64,000 nucleotides of DNA from Williamsia deligens (GTDB lineage: Bacteria; Actinomycetota; Actinomycetes; Mycobacteriales; Mycobacteriaceae): positions 2,156,796-2,220,795 of the forward strand of contig NZ_JAMTCI010000001.1 of the NCBI RefSeq assembly GCF_024171765.1, read 5' to 3'. How positions within the stretch are numbered: the first letter of the stretch is position 1; every line of letters starts with the position of its first letter. This document shows, one piece after another, positions 45,876-54,532 of this stretch. The position numbers and the translations under genes were made by a program. The notes under the pieces were generated by a model that saw only the letters and a program-made list of their open reading frames with translations, did no database searches and was not told the origin of the DNA.

Positions 45876-46906
45876 CGGGCCGATGGTACGACCGGTTCCT
45901 GGAGGTGCCGGACGAGAGCGGACAGATCGGACGAGACCGGCTCGTAGTGCGGGAAATAGCAGCAGACGTCCGCGGCGAACTCCCCGAATCGGTCGAGGAT
46001 CTCGGCTGCGCATTCGGCGGGTGAGCCGACGACGGCGAACGTGGCGACGTCGTCGTCGGTGACGAGGGCCCGCATCTCGGCGAAGCGTCCCTGCTTCGAC
46101 AGCGCGTTGAGCTCTGGCTGCAGATCACCCCGCCCGCTCGCCTCCAGCACCGGTCGATACGCCGGTGTCGACCCGTAGAACGCGATGAGCATCGCCACAC
46201 CGTCGACCGCCGCGCGCAGCGACGTCTCGTCGGACCCGACCGCCACCATCGCCTGACCCACGACCGCGAAGTCGCCCTTCCGGGAGCGGCTGCCGAGTCC
46301 CGCGTCGACCGCAGGCAGGGTGCGGTCGACGAGATGGCGACGACTGTGGAACGGCATCACGAGCAGCCCGTCCGCCACCTCCGCGGCGGTGCGGGTCATC
46401 ACCGGCCCGAGAGCGCCCATGAGCACGGCGGGCCGGCCGAAGCCGGTCGGGGCTGGGACGAAGTTCGGCGGCATCAGGGTGTGGGTGGTGAACTCGCCCC
46501 GGAAGTCCAGGGGCACACCGTTCTCCCACGTGTCGAAGATCGCCCCGATCGCCCGGACCGTCTCGCCGAGCCGTGCCGCGGGCCGTCCCCAGGTGGCGCC
46601 GTACCGCTTCTCGATGTGCGGTCGGATCTGCGACCCCAGGCCCAACCGGAAACGACCGCCGCTGTAGGACTGCAGATCCCACGCCAGGTGCGCGAGGTGC
46701 AGGGGACTTCGGGGACCGGCGATGGCGACGTTGGTCATCAGGTCGAGCCCAGCAGCCTGCGGTACCGCGCTCGCCCGCACCAACGGTGCGAACACGTCGT
46801 GGGGACCCTCGAAGGTGAAGACGCCGTCCACGCCGAGACCGCTGAGCGCCACCACGTCGTCGTCGACAGCCCCGGGTGTCCCCGTCAGCTGCAGATGGAC
46901 CCGCAC
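45872..46906 (-). CDS. LLM-class F420-dependent oxidoreductase
   Basis: A 344-residue luciferase-like TIM-barrel enzyme using F420. LVRASAVPQAAGLDLMTNVAIAGPRSPLHLAHLAWDLQSYSGGRFRLGLGSQIRPHIEKRYG (about 46-108) is the diagnostic stretch, including the non-prolyl cis-peptide region, and VGSPAECAAEILDRFGE near the end is typical of the actinobacterial subfamily. It lies 19 bp downstream of ipdC in the same direction, so it may be read together with the ipd operon. Whether it acts on steroid intermediates or on substrates of the adjacent methyltransferases is unknown. Confidence 0.83.
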   Translation of the reverse strand: MRVHLQLTGTPGAVDDDVVALSGLGVDGVFTFEGPHDVFAPLVRASAVPQAAGLDLMTNVAIAGPRSPLHLAHLAWDLQSYSGGRFRLGLGSQIRPHIEKRYGATWGRPAARLGETVRAIGAIFDTWENGVPLDFRGEFTTHTLMPPNFVPAPTGFGRPAVLMGALGPVMTRTAAEVADGLLVMPFHSRRHLVDRTLPAVDAGLGSRSRKGDFAVVGQAMVAVGSDETSLRAAVDGVAMLIAFYGSTPAYRPVLEASGRGDLQPELNALSKQGRFAEMRALVTDDDVATFAVVGSPAECAAEILDRFGEFAADVCCYFPHYEPVSSDLSALVRHLQEPVVPSAR

Positions 46907-46925
46907 CGTCGGGACCTGCTGTTCC

Positions 46926-47999
46926 TCAGCCGAGGTCGCCGAGGGCGCGGATCCGTGCCCGCGCGTCGCCGACGATGGTCTGGACGAGATCGGCGCAGCT
47001 GGGGAGGTCGTCGATCATCCCGACGACCTGGCCCGACGCCAGGACCCCGGCGTCGGTGTTGCCGTCGACGAGCCCCGCCTTGAGGAGCATCGGCGTGTTG
47101 CCGGCCATGATGATCTGCTGCCACGTCCGGTCACCCGAACGACGCATCGCCCGCCCGTCCCGCAGCATGGTGGTCCACTTCATGCCGGTCATCTGCTTGA
47201 AGTCGTTGGCGTTCTTCGCCGCCGCCGCGAGCGCGGTCGCGGGGTTCCCGCCCTCCAGCTTCTCGACGAGCGACGTCTTCAGCACCCGGTGCGGCATCCC
47301 GTCGACCTTGGTGGAGACCACGGTGTCGGCCAGTGTCCGGCCCAGGTACTCCTGCTTCACCGAGTCCGGGACGGTCGAGTCCGAGGTGAGCAGGAAGCGT
47401 GTCCCCATCGCGACGCCCGCTGCGCCGTAGGCGAGTGCCGCGGCCAGGCCCCGTCCGTCGAAGAAGCCGCCCGCCGCGACGACGGGGATCCCGTCGGTGC
47501 CGAGGGCGTCCAGCACGGACGGCAGGAGCAGCGTCGTCGCGACCGGTCCGGTGTGTCCGCCGCCCTCGCCGCCCTGGACGATGACCGCGTCCGCACCCCA
47601 CGACGCCACCTTCACCGCGTGCTTCGCCGCCCCGATGGACGGGATGACGACGACACCGTGGTCCTTGAGCTTGGCGATGAGGTCCTTCTTCGGCGCCAGG
47701 GCGAACGACGCGACCTTGACGCCCTCACGGATCAGCAGGTCGATGCGTTCCTCGGCGTCGGTGGCGTCGGCGCGGATGTTCACGCCGAACGGCTTGTCGG
47801 TCAGCGACTTCGTCCGTGCGACGGCCTTCTCGAGTTCCTCGAAGGTCATGGTCGCCGACGCCAGGATGCCCAGCCCACCGGCGTTGGACGTGGCCGAGGT
47901 CAGGGAGGCGCCGGACACCCATCCCATCCCGGTCTGCACCACCGGGTAGTCGACACCGACGAGCTCGGTGAACGCGGTCCGCAGCGGCGCCTGCGTCAT
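46926..47999 (-). CDS. ipdC: IpdC flavin-dependent reductase (nitronate monooxygenase fold)
   Basis: A 357-residue FMN TIM-barrel protein of the nitronate monooxygenase/enoyl reductase type. It has VQTGMGWVSGASLTSATSNAGGLGILASATMT (about 22-53), ADAVIVQGGEGGGHTGPVATTLLLP (about 136-160) and VVAAGGFFDGRGLAAALAYGAAGVAMGTRFL (about 173-203). In steroid degraders IpdC prepares the ring-opened CoA intermediate for IpdAB. It is the third of four coupled genes; the start overlaps the ipdB stop by 4 bp. Confidence 0.88.
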   Translation of the reverse strand: MTQAPLRTAFTELVGVDYPVVQTGMGWVSGASLTSATSNAGGLGILASATMTFEELEKAVARTKSLTDKPFGVNIRADATDAEERIDLLIREGVKVASFALAPKKDLIAKLKDHGVVVIPSIGAAKHAVKVASWGADAVIVQGGEGGGHTGPVATTLLLPSVLDALGTDGIPVVAAGGFFDGRGLAAALAYGAAGVAMGTRFLLTSDSTVPDSVKQEYLGRTLADTVVSTKVDGMPHRVLKTSLVEKLEGGNPATALAAAAKNANDFKQMTGMKWTTMLRDGRAMRRSGDRTWQQIIMAGNTPMLLKAGLVDGNTDAGVLASGQVVGMIDDLPSCADLVQTIVGDARARIRALGDLG

Positions 48000-48760
48000 C
48001 GTGCCGCTCCTGCCGGGGCGACCTCTTTGTCCCGCAGTCCCTTCGGGTCGAGGGTGTCGCGGATCAGCGACAGTTCCTCGTCGGTGGGCGCCCGGGTCTC
48101 GCCGACGTCGTCGAGGCCCGCGACCTCGAAACCGGTGTTCTCGACGACCTCGTCGGCGGTCACGCCCGGGTGCAGCGACAGCGCGCGGAACGTGTGGTCC
48201 GGTCCGCGGAAGTCGAAGACGCCCAGGTTGGTGACGACGCGATGGATGTGGTGGAACCGGTAGGCGGGGTTGGCCGGATCGATCTGGTCGTATCCGACGC
48301 CGGAGATGATGTCGACGGTCTCGGTGAACACCCGCGAGGAGTGGCGGGCCACCCAGTAGCTCGTCGGGTGGTTGATCGTGTTGCCGGGCGCGCCGCGGAC
48401 GCCGAACATCTGCCGCTTCGGGTGCTGCAGCGGCCCGAACGCCGACAGGTTCTGGTTGCCGTGGCGGTCGATCTGGTTGGCGCCCATGACCACATGTCGC
48501 CGGCCCGAGGCGACGACGTCGAAGACCTTGCGGAACGGCATCCACCCCTCGATGGGCGCCGACGTCCCCACGGCCGGGGTGTCGGCGAAGATCAGCGCCT
48601 CACCGTCGGTGATCAGCAGGTCGGGTTCGGTGGTGAGGCGGGCCAGGCGGGCGCCGATCAACGGGGTCGTCGCCATGGGGGAGGCCATGATCTCGCCCGC
48701 GCCGGAGAAGATCTCGGCGCAGGCGATCACACAGGTCTCGGCGCAGGTCACGTCGCTCAT
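47996..48760 (-). CDS. ipdB: IpdB, beta subunit of the ring-C-opening hydrolase
   Basis: A 254-residue protein of the CoA-transferase beta fold, with IIACAEIFSGAGEIMASPMATTPLIGARLARLTTEPDLLITDGEALI-type opening (residues about 10-57) and MGANQIDRHGNQNLS (about 115-129). IpdAB is a hydrolase, not a transferase: it opens the last steroid ring of COCHEA-CoA. It overlaps ipdA and ipdC by 4 bp each, consistent with a stoichiometric heteromer. Confidence 0.9.
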   Translation of the reverse strand: MSDVTCAETCVIACAEIFSGAGEIMASPMATTPLIGARLARLTTEPDLLITDGEALIFADTPAVGTSAPIEGWMPFRKVFDVVASGRRHVVMGANQIDRHGNQNLSAFGPLQHPKRQMFGVRGAPGNTINHPTSYWVARHSSRVFTETVDIISGVGYDQIDPANPAYRFHHIHRVVTNLGVFDFRGPDHTFRALSLHPGVTADEVVENTGFEVAGLDDVGETRAPTDEELSLIRDTLDPKGLRDKEVAPAGAAR

Positions 48761-49683
48761 GCGGGTGCGCCCTCCTTCTGTTCGGTACGCTCCCGCGTCC
48801 ACTCGACGACGCGCTCCTGGTAGGTCTCCTCGTCGACGTCGAGGAAGTGGTCGCGGAACGTCGCCCACGACTCGGGGTCGGCGGCGGACTGCGCGTAGTG
48901 ACGCTGGAACGCCTCGTCGCGGCGGTAGTCACCCGCGAAGGTGAAGTGCGCGCCGTTGGGGGCGTGGATGACACGGTCGACGTTCATCCGGTTGAGCAGC
49001 ATGCGTTGCGGTGACACGGATTCGACCAGCTCGGTGGTCTCGACGACGCGGTCGGCCTCGAGGAACCGCCGCTGTGCCGCGCCGCAGAACAGGTCGTCGA
49101 AGTACGGGTCGACGCCGGTGTAGGCGGCATTGCCGTGGACGTCGGCGATGTCGAGGTGGACCAGGGCGACGTCGAGCTCGAGGGCGGGCATCGCGACGAG
49201 GGTCTCGGTGCGGCCGTCGGCCGACGGGTACGGGGAGTCGACGGTGCGCAGCTCGTCCCCCCAGAAGTCGAGGACGGCCGAGCCGAGGCCGGCGCGGATG
49301 GGCAGGAACGGTAGGCGCGCCGCGGCCGCCTCCAGTCCGCACTTCACCATGCCCTCGTCCATCTCCCGGACCTCGATGGCCCCGGAGGTGCGGGCGTGGG
49401 CGAACCAGGGGTCGTAGAACGGTGGCGAGTCGAGGGAGACGAAGCCGTAGTACGCCTTGCGGACCTTGCCTGCCGCGCAGAGCAATCCGAGGTCGGGGCC
49501 CCCGTAGGTGACCACCGTCAGGTCGCGGACGTCGGACCGCGCGAGGGCGCGGACGAGTGCCAACGGCTTGCGGCGTGACCCCCAGCCACCGATGCCGATG
49601 GTCATCCCGTCGCGGATCTCCCCGATCGCCTCGTCGAGGGTCGAGGTCTTGTCGGTCTGTGTCCTGCGCGTCCCCGTGGTCAT
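48757..49683 (-). CDS. ipdA: IpdA, alpha subunit of the ring-C-opening hydrolase
   Basis: A 308-residue CoA-transferase alpha-fold protein. LDEAIGEIRDGMTIGIGGWGSRRKPLALVRAL (about 16-47) is the family glycine-rich motif, and VTYGGPDLGLLCAAGKVRKAYYGFVSLDSPPFYDP follows. ELDVALVHLDIADVHGNAAYTG (about 172-193) is conserved in IpdA. It pairs with IpdB. Overlaps at both ends place it second in the echA20-ipdA-ipdB-ipdC transcript. Confidence 0.9.
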   Translation of the reverse strand: MTTGTRRTQTDKTSTLDEAIGEIRDGMTIGIGGWGSRRKPLALVRALARSDVRDLTVVTYGGPDLGLLCAAGKVRKAYYGFVSLDSPPFYDPWFAHARTSGAIEVREMDEGMVKCGLEAAAARLPFLPIRAGLGSAVLDFWGDELRTVDSPYPSADGRTETLVAMPALELDVALVHLDIADVHGNAAYTGVDPYFDDLFCGAAQRRFLEADRVVETTELVESVSPQRMLLNRMNVDRVIHAPNGAHFTFAGDYRRDEAFQRHYAQSAADPESWATFRDHFLDVDEETYQERVVEWTRERTEQKEGAPA

Positions 49684-50438
49684 CGTCCGCCCGCCTTGCT
49701 GGTGCCTGCGAAGGCATCCCGGTGTTCGTCGGCGACGCCCGCGAGGTTCAGCTCGAAGGTGTAGCCCTGCTCGAGGCGGTAGCTCGTCTTGACGTCGACG
49801 GGGTCGATGCCGTTGATGGCCTCCTTCGCGGCACGGATCACCCGGGTGTCCTTGGCCGCGATCATGCGGGCGACCTCGAGGGCGGCCTCGAGCAGATCAT
49901 CGCGCGCGACGACGCGGTACACCGAGCCGAAGTGGTGCAGCTGCTGGGCGGTCACGTTCTGCGCGGTGAAGTACAGGGTGCGCATCATGTGCTGGGGGAC
50001 CAGGCGCGCGAGATGCGTTGCCGCACCGAGCGCGCCGCGGTCGACCTCGGGGAGCCCGAACACCGCGTCGTCGGAGGCGACGACGACGTCGGCGTTGCCG
50101 ACCAGCCCGATGCCGCCGCCCACGCAGAACCCGTTGACGGCGACGATGACCGGCACCTTGCAGTCGTAGACCGCGGCGAATGCGTGCGCGCAGCCCCGGT
50201 TCGCGCCGATCAGTGCGCCGAACCCCTCGGTGTTCTGCATCTCCTTGATGTCGACGCCGGCGTTGAAGCCGCGGCCCTCCGCGCGCAGTACGACGACCGA
50301 CGTCGTCGGATCCGCCCCGGCGGCCAGGATCGCGTCGCCGAGGTCGAACCATGCGGCCGACGGCAACGCGTTGACCGGCGGGAAGTCGACGGTGACCGCC
50401 ACGATCCCCGGTTCGATCGTCGATGTGGTGATGGGCAC
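49680..50438 (-). CDS. echA20: EchA20, crotonase-fold ring-D hydrolase
   Basis: A 252-residue crotonase-superfamily protein. NALPSAAWFDLGDAILAAGADPTTSVVVLRAEGRGFNAGVDIKEM (about 21-65) is the first half of the CoA-binding fold. VIVAVNGFCVGGGIGLVGNADVVVASDDAVFGLPEVDRGALGAATHL (about 91-137) holds the oxyanion loop and an acidic residue. EchA20 opens ring D of the steroid-derived CoA ester. GTG at 50438 follows GAGAGGGG by about 6 bp; the frame extends upstream but without a better start. It is first in its operon, next to a KstR2 box. Confidence 0.88.
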   Translation of the reverse strand: MPITTSTIEPGIVAVTVDFPPVNALPSAAWFDLGDAILAAGADPTTSVVVLRAEGRGFNAGVDIKEMQNTEGFGALIGANRGCAHAFAAVYDCKVPVIVAVNGFCVGGGIGLVGNADVVVASDDAVFGLPEVDRGALGAATHLARLVPQHMMRTLYFTAQNVTAQQLHHFGSVYRVVARDDLLEAALEVARMIAAKDTRVIRAAKEAINGIDPVDVKTSYRLEQGYTFELNLAGVADEHRDAFAGTSKAGGR

Positions 50439-50464
50439 GCGCGCCCCTCTCGCTATGGTTACCA

Positions 50465-50478
50465 ACCAAACACTTGCT
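50465..50478. promoter_or_regulatory. KstR2 operator between echA20 and the SDR pair
   Basis: ACCAAACACTTGCT matches AnCAAGnnCTTGnT except one base. It lies 26 bp from the echA20 start and 43 bp from the SDR start and would control both divergent operons. Overlapping CCAAGCAAGTG symmetry on the other strand extends the palindrome. Confidence 0.78.
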
Positions 50479-50521
50479 TGGTAGCGTAGCAGGCACGTCA
50501 GCGGTGGAAATGGGGCAACAG

Positions 50522-51310
50522 ATGGCCAACCTGGGCTTGTCGGGGCACGTCGTGCTCGTCACCGGGGGAGCGCGGGGCGTGGGTGCCGGGATCTGCACGG
50601 TCCTCGCCGACCTCGGGGCGGTCCCGGTGGCGTGCGCACGTCGCCCACCCGAACCGGGTGGTGCCCTGCCGGACGCGCTCGACTTCGTCGCCTGCGATGT
50701 CCGCGACGCCGATGCCGTCGCGGCGATGGTCTCGCAGGTGACCGACCGTCACGGCCGCCTCGACGGGCTGGTGAACAACGCCGGGGGCGCACCCTTCTCC
50801 CTGGCGTCCGACGCCTCCGACCGGTTCCACCGCAAGATCGTCGAGCTCAACCTCCTGGCGCCGCTGCTGGTCGCGCAGGCGGCACGGGCGTCGCTGGCAC
50901 GGTCCGGCGGTGGCTCGATCGTCAACGTCTCCAGCGTCAGCGGACACCGCCCGTCGCCCGGGACCGCCGGATACGGCGCCGCGAAGGCCGGGCTCGACAG
51001 CCTCACCGGGTCGCTCGCCGTCGAGTGGGCGCCGACGGTCCGGGTCAACAGCGTGGTGGCGGGGCCGGTCGAGACCGAGCTGTCCGCGATGCACTACGGC
51101 GACGCCGACGGTGTGGCCGCGGTGGGGCGGACGATCCCGATGGGACGGATGGCCCGCCCGACCGACGTCGGGCACGCCGTCGCGTTCCTGCTGTCGCCCC
51201 TGGCCTCCTACATCACCGGCTCCGTGCTCACCGTGCACGGAGGCGGCGAACGGCCGGCGTTCCTCGACGCCGGCACAACCGACAACCGATTGGAGCACCA
51301 GGCGCCGTGA
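50522..51310 (+). CDS. short-chain dehydrogenase, KstR2 regulon (Rv3549c-like)
   Basis: A 262-residue SDR. VVLVTGGARGVGAGICTVLADLG (about 10-32) is the NAD(P) motif, NNAGG lies at about 87, and the catalytic serine and tyrosine/lysine are in NVSSVSGHRPSPGTAGYGAAKAGLDSL (about 139-165). It ends with the usual ITGSVLTVHGG. The order next to echA20 equals that of Rv3549c in M. tuberculosis, inferred to act in steroid CD-ring degradation; its exact step is not established. ATG at 50522 gives the homologous MANLGL start; ATG 50510 is possible. Confidence 0.82.
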   Translation: MANLGLSGHVVLVTGGARGVGAGICTVLADLGAVPVACARRPPEPGGALPDALDFVACDVRDADAVAAMVSQVTDRHGRLDGLVNNAGGAPFSLASDASDRFHRKIVELNLLAPLLVAQAARASLARSGGGSIVNVSSVSGHRPSPGTAGYGAAKAGLDSLTGSLAVEWAPTVRVNSVVAGPVETELSAMHYGDADGVAAVGRTIPMGRMARPTDVGHAVAFLLSPLASYITGSVLTVHGGGERPAFLDAGTTDNRLEHQAP

Positions 51311-52227
51311 GCGGGATCAACGAGGGACGGGTCGTCGTCGTCACCGGCGCCGCCCGGGGGATCGGCCGGGAGCACGCGCTCGCGTTCGCGGCGTCGGGGG
51401 CGAAGGTCGTCGTGAACGACATCGGCGCCGGACTGGACGGCAGCGCGACCGGCGAGTCCCCGGGTGAGCAGGTCGTCGCCGAGATCGTCGCGTCAGGCGG
51501 GGAGGCCGTGGTCAACGGGGCCGACGTCGCCGACTGGGAGGGTGCGAGGAGCCTCGTCACCACCGCCGTCGAAGAGTTCGGTGCGCTCGACGTCCTGGTC
51601 AACAACGCCGGGTTCCTCCGGGACAAGATGCTGGTGTCGATGAGCGAGTCGGACTGGGACGACGTCGTCCGCGTCCACCTCAAGGGTCACTTCGCGACGC
51701 TGCGGCACGCCGCCGAGTATTGGCGGGCGCAGTCGAAGGCGGGGTCACCCCGACAGGCACGCGTCGTCAACACCTCCTCCGGGGCCGGCCTGTACGGCTC
51801 GGTCGGGCAGGGCAACTACGCGGCGGCGAAGGCGGCGATCGCCGAGTTGACGATCCAGGCCGCCGCCGAGATGAAGGGATACGGCATCACGGTGAACGCG
51901 ATCGCGCCGTCGGCCCGGACCCGGATGACGACCAGTGCCGGCGACGCGATGGCCGCGCAGATGGCGGCGCCCGACGACGGGTCCTTCGACACCATGGACC
52001 CGGCGAACGTGTCACCCCTCGTGGTGTGGCTCGGATCGCCGGGCTCGGGCGACGTGACCGGGCGGGTGTTCGAGGTCGAGGGCGGGAGGATCTCCGTCAC
52101 CGACGGCTGGCAGCGCAGCGCGGCGCGGGACAAGGGGGCGCGGTGGGACCCTGCCGAACTCGGGCCGGTCGTCGCCGACATCCTCGGCGAGGCCCCGGCA
52201 CCGTTCCCCGTCTACGGCGCACGCTGA
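51307..52227 (+). CDS. short-chain dehydrogenase, KstR2 regulon (Rv3548c-like)
   Basis: A 306-residue SDR resembling the N-terminal dehydrogenase part of the peroxisomal multifunctional enzyme type 2. VVVVTGAARGIGREHALAFAASGAKVVVNDIG (about 8-39) with the acidic NDxG end suggests NAD preference. NNAGFLRDKMLVSMSESDWDDVVRVHLKGHF is diagnostic of this hydroxyacyl-CoA dehydrogenase group, and the active site is in NTSSGAGLYGSVGQGNYAAAKAAI. GTG at 51307 overlaps the preceding SDR, so they form a two-gene operon under the KstR2 box. Confidence 0.84.
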   Translation: MSGINEGRVVVVTGAARGIGREHALAFAASGAKVVVNDIGAGLDGSATGESPGEQVVAEIVASGGEAVVNGADVADWEGARSLVTTAVEEFGALDVLVNNAGFLRDKMLVSMSESDWDDVVRVHLKGHFATLRHAAEYWRAQSKAGSPRQARVVNTSSGAGLYGSVGQGNYAAAKAAIAELTIQAAAEMKGYGITVNAIAPSARTRMTTSAGDAMAAQMAAPDDGSFDTMDPANVSPLVVWLGSPGSGDVTGRVFEVEGGRISVTDGWQRSAARDKGARWDPAELGPVVADILGEAPAPFPVYGAR

Positions 52228-52254
52228 GGCGCCCGCCGGTGCGATCATGACCCG

Positions 52255-52611
52255 GTGACCACACCGGACCCGATCGCCGACGCCCGCGCCTACATCGAGG
52301 CGCTGGCGAGTCATGACGTCTCGGCGGTGCGTCTCGCCGACGGGTGTCGCCGCGTGGAGAACGGCATCCGGACCGGATCGAGCGGGCCGGCGATCATCCA
52401 CGACCTCGACGTCGGCCGGAAGTACCGCGTGATCCGTCGCGTCGAGATCATCGGCATCGAGCAGGTCGAGGGTGGGTCGGTGCAGGCCGAGTTCCTCGTC
52501 CACGTGGTGTTCGGCCTGTCGGCGCGGGTGCGCGAGCGCTTCGACGTCGACCTCGACGGGCGCATCGACCGCATCACCGCCCGGATCGGGTTCCCACCTC
52601 GACGACGCTGA
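52255..52611 (+). CDS. small NTF2/SnoaL-like protein
   Basis: A 118-residue protein with the layout of a cystatin/NTF2-like cone: TTPDPIADARAYIEALASHDVSAVRLADGCRRVENGIRTG (helix then pocket loop), then GSVQAEFLVHVVFGLSARVRERFDVDLDGRIDRITARIGF with alternating hydrophobics. Such folds isomerise or hydrolyse small lipids or act as binding proteins. GTG at 52255; a GATCAT 6 bp before it could be a leaderless -10. It converges with the TetR gene after 4 bp. A steroid-related role is only positional. Confidence 0.65.
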   Translation: MTTPDPIADARAYIEALASHDVSAVRLADGCRRVENGIRTGSSGPAIIHDLDVGRKYRVIRRVEIIGIEQVEGGSVQAEFLVHVVFGLSARVRERFDVDLDGRIDRITARIGFPPRRR

Positions 52612-52615
52612 CGTG

Positions 52616-53203
52616 TCAGGGGGTGACCACCCGGATCACGCTCTCGCGCAGGAGTTCACGCCGGGCGTCGTGCGTCGGCGTCGGTTCGTCGGCGGTCGCG
52701 GCGTAGACGTTGCTGACCGGGGACCACGCCATGGACATGGCGATGACCATGGCCATGATGTCGAACGGGTCCCCCGCGCGGACGAGCCCGCGGCGCTGGG
52801 CGTCGGCGATGGCCGCCAGCTTGGGTGCGTCGACGCGGTCCTGCTCCGCGACCAGGGTCCCGGCCGGACGGCGTTCGAGACGCGCCCAGGTGGCCAGACG
52901 GATGAGATCGGGGCGGCGCAGGTACTCGTCGTAGAGGCGCACGGCCCAGTCGGCGAGGTCGTCGGCGTCGATCGCCACGACGGACATGATGCGCTCCATC
53001 GAACCGAAGAAGATCGCGTCGAACAGGCCGTCCTTGCTGCCGAAGTACTGGTACAGCTGCGCCTTGTTCGTGCGTGCCGTGGCGACGATCCGCTCGACCC
53101 GCGCCCCGGCGATGCCGTGGCGGGCGAACTCGTCGGTCGCCGCGTCGAGGATCCGCTGCCGGGTCGCGGCGCCTTTCGCGGTCAGTGTCTGCTCCTCGGT
53201 CAC
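52616..53203 (-). CDS. TetR-family regulator of the adjacent alcohol dehydrogenase
   Basis: A 195-residue TetR protein. RQRILDAATDEFARHGIAGARVERIVATARTNKAQLYQYFGSKDGLFDAIF (about 15-66) is the full HTH, followed by an all-helical ligand domain with MAMVIAMSMAWSPVSNVYA near residue 155. GTG at 53203. It is divergent from the alcohol dehydrogenase gene across a 96-bp gap containing a long inverted repeat, the expected operator. Confidence 0.88.
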   Translation of the reverse strand: MTEEQTLTAKGAATRQRILDAATDEFARHGIAGARVERIVATARTNKAQLYQYFGSKDGLFDAIFFGSMERIMSVVAIDADDLADWAVRLYDEYLRRPDLIRLATWARLERRPAGTLVAEQDRVDAPKLAAIADAQRRGLVRAGDPFDIMAMVIAMSMAWSPVSNVYAATADEPTPTHDARRELLRESVIRVVTP

Positions 53204-53217
53204 GCACCGCAGTCTAG

Positions 53218-53287
53218 AACAGACCGGTTGGTTTGCCGGAGGGCCGGGAGAGGGCTACGGTGTCCAAAGCAAACCGACCGTTCTGTT
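53218..53287. promoter_or_regulatory. paired 19-bp inverted-repeat operator for the TetR/alcohol dehydrogenase pair
   Basis: AACAGACCGGTTGGTTTGC (53218-53236) and GCAAACCGACCGTTCTGTT (53269-53287) are inverted copies agreeing at 17 of 19 positions, 32 bp apart. Each lies close to one of the two divergent genes, so two repressor dimers could occupy both promoters. Confidence 0.7.
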
Positions 53288-53299
53288 TTAGGAGAGATC

Positions 53300-54373
53300 A
53301 TGCGGGAGACGACGGCATGGATGTTCGACGACACCGGGCGCGGGGGTCGACGCACCACCGTCGCCCGACGAGACCTCCGCGACGACGACGTCGCGGTGCG
53401 CATCGACTTCTGCGGGGTGTGCCACACCGACGTCCACAGCATCGACGGCCTCGCGGCCGGTGGATCGGTGGTACCGGGCCACGAGTTCACGGGGACCGTC
53501 GTCGCCGTGGGTGATGCCGTGTCGACGTTCCGGACCGGCGACACGGTGGCCGTGGGCAACATCGTCGACTCGTGCGGGATCTGCGCACACTGTCGCGCCG
53601 GGCAGGAGAACTGGTGTCACGAGTTCCCGACGCTCACCTACGGCGGCACGGATCGGCGGGACGGGTCGACCACGGCCGGCGCCTATGCGCGGGAGTACGT
53701 GGTGCGTGAGGGCTTCTGCCATCCGCTCCCCGACGGCCTCGACCCGGCGGCGGCAGCACCCCTGCTGTGCGCCGGGGTCACCGTCTGGGAACCGCTGCGT
53801 GCCGCCGGCGTCGACTCAACCTCGCGTGTGGCCGTCGCCGGGCTCGGCGGTCTCGGACATCTCGCCGTGAAGTTCGCGGTCGCGCTCGGCGCGCGGACCA
53901 CCGTCATCAGCCGCTCGGCGGACAAGGCCGAGGACGCCCGCGCCCTCGGCGCCGACGACCTCCTCGTGTCGACGGACGAGGAGCGGATGGCAGCCGCCCG
54001 GGACACCTTCGACGTCGTGATCGACACCATCTCGGCCGAGCACCAGATCGAGCCGTACCTGCGGGTCACCGCGGTCGACGGTGTGCTGGTCCAGCTCGGC
54101 CACCTCGGTCCGATGAGCGTGGACACCCTGGCGCTGCTCGTCGGCCGGAAGCGGTTGAGCAGCAGTGGCAGCGGGGGTCTGCGGTCGACGCGGGAGATGC
54201 TCGCGTTCTGCGGCGAGCACGGCGTGCTCGCCGACGTCGACGTCGTGCCCTCCGCGGAGGTGGACGCGGCACTGTCGCGCGTCCGACACAACGACGTCCG
54301 GTACCGCATGGTGCTCGACATGTCCGATCTCGACATGCCCGGTGTCCACGGCGAGGTGGAAGCCGCCCGCTGA
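53300..54373 (+). CDS. zinc-dependent alcohol dehydrogenase (MDR, cinnamyl-alcohol type)
   Basis: A 357-residue medium-chain dehydrogenase. The catalytic zinc ligands are C37 and a histidine in the VPGHEFTG segment; structural zinc cysteines are in SCGICAHCRAGQENWC (about 93-108). TYGGTDRRDGSTTAGAYAREYVV and the Rossmann motif AGLGGLGHLAVKFAVALG (about 179-196) place it with the YahK/CAD-type NADP alcohol dehydrogenases. ATG at 53300 follows AGGAGAG. It is controlled by the divergent TetR. The substrate is probably an aldehyde/alcohol that is also the TetR ligand. Confidence 0.88.
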   Translation: MRETTAWMFDDTGRGGRRTTVARRDLRDDDVAVRIDFCGVCHTDVHSIDGLAAGGSVVPGHEFTGTVVAVGDAVSTFRTGDTVAVGNIVDSCGICAHCRAGQENWCHEFPTLTYGGTDRRDGSTTAGAYAREYVVREGFCHPLPDGLDPAAAAPLLCAGVTVWEPLRAAGVDSTSRVAVAGLGGLGHLAVKFAVALGARTTVISRSADKAEDARALGADDLLVSTDEERMAAARDTFDVVIDTISAEHQIEPYLRVTAVDGVLVQLGHLGPMSVDTLALLVGRKRLSSSGSGGLRSTREMLAFCGEHGVLADVDVVPSAEVDAALSRVRHNDVRYRMVLDMSDLDMPGVHGEVEAAR

Positions 54374-54532
54374 GGTCGGTCGCCCGGATCGTGTCCGGAT
54401 CGAGATGTGGGGCACAGGGTCACAACTTTCGTCGCCCGACGCCGAACGCGTGCGTATGAATGACAGCAGTGGCCCAGAACCGGTCGGTGTGGGCTCGTCC
54501 GCGTCACCCACGCCCCGATGAGAGGCCCCGTC

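Noticed and set aside
36302-46925. Genomic island with mobile ends
   Set aside because: No integrase, transposase, tRNA target or flanking direct repeats were seen; base composition looks like the rest of the window.
54374-54532. furA gene upstream of katG
   Set aside because: The 158-bp gap holds no reading frame with Fur features; only an ordinary promoter is possible.
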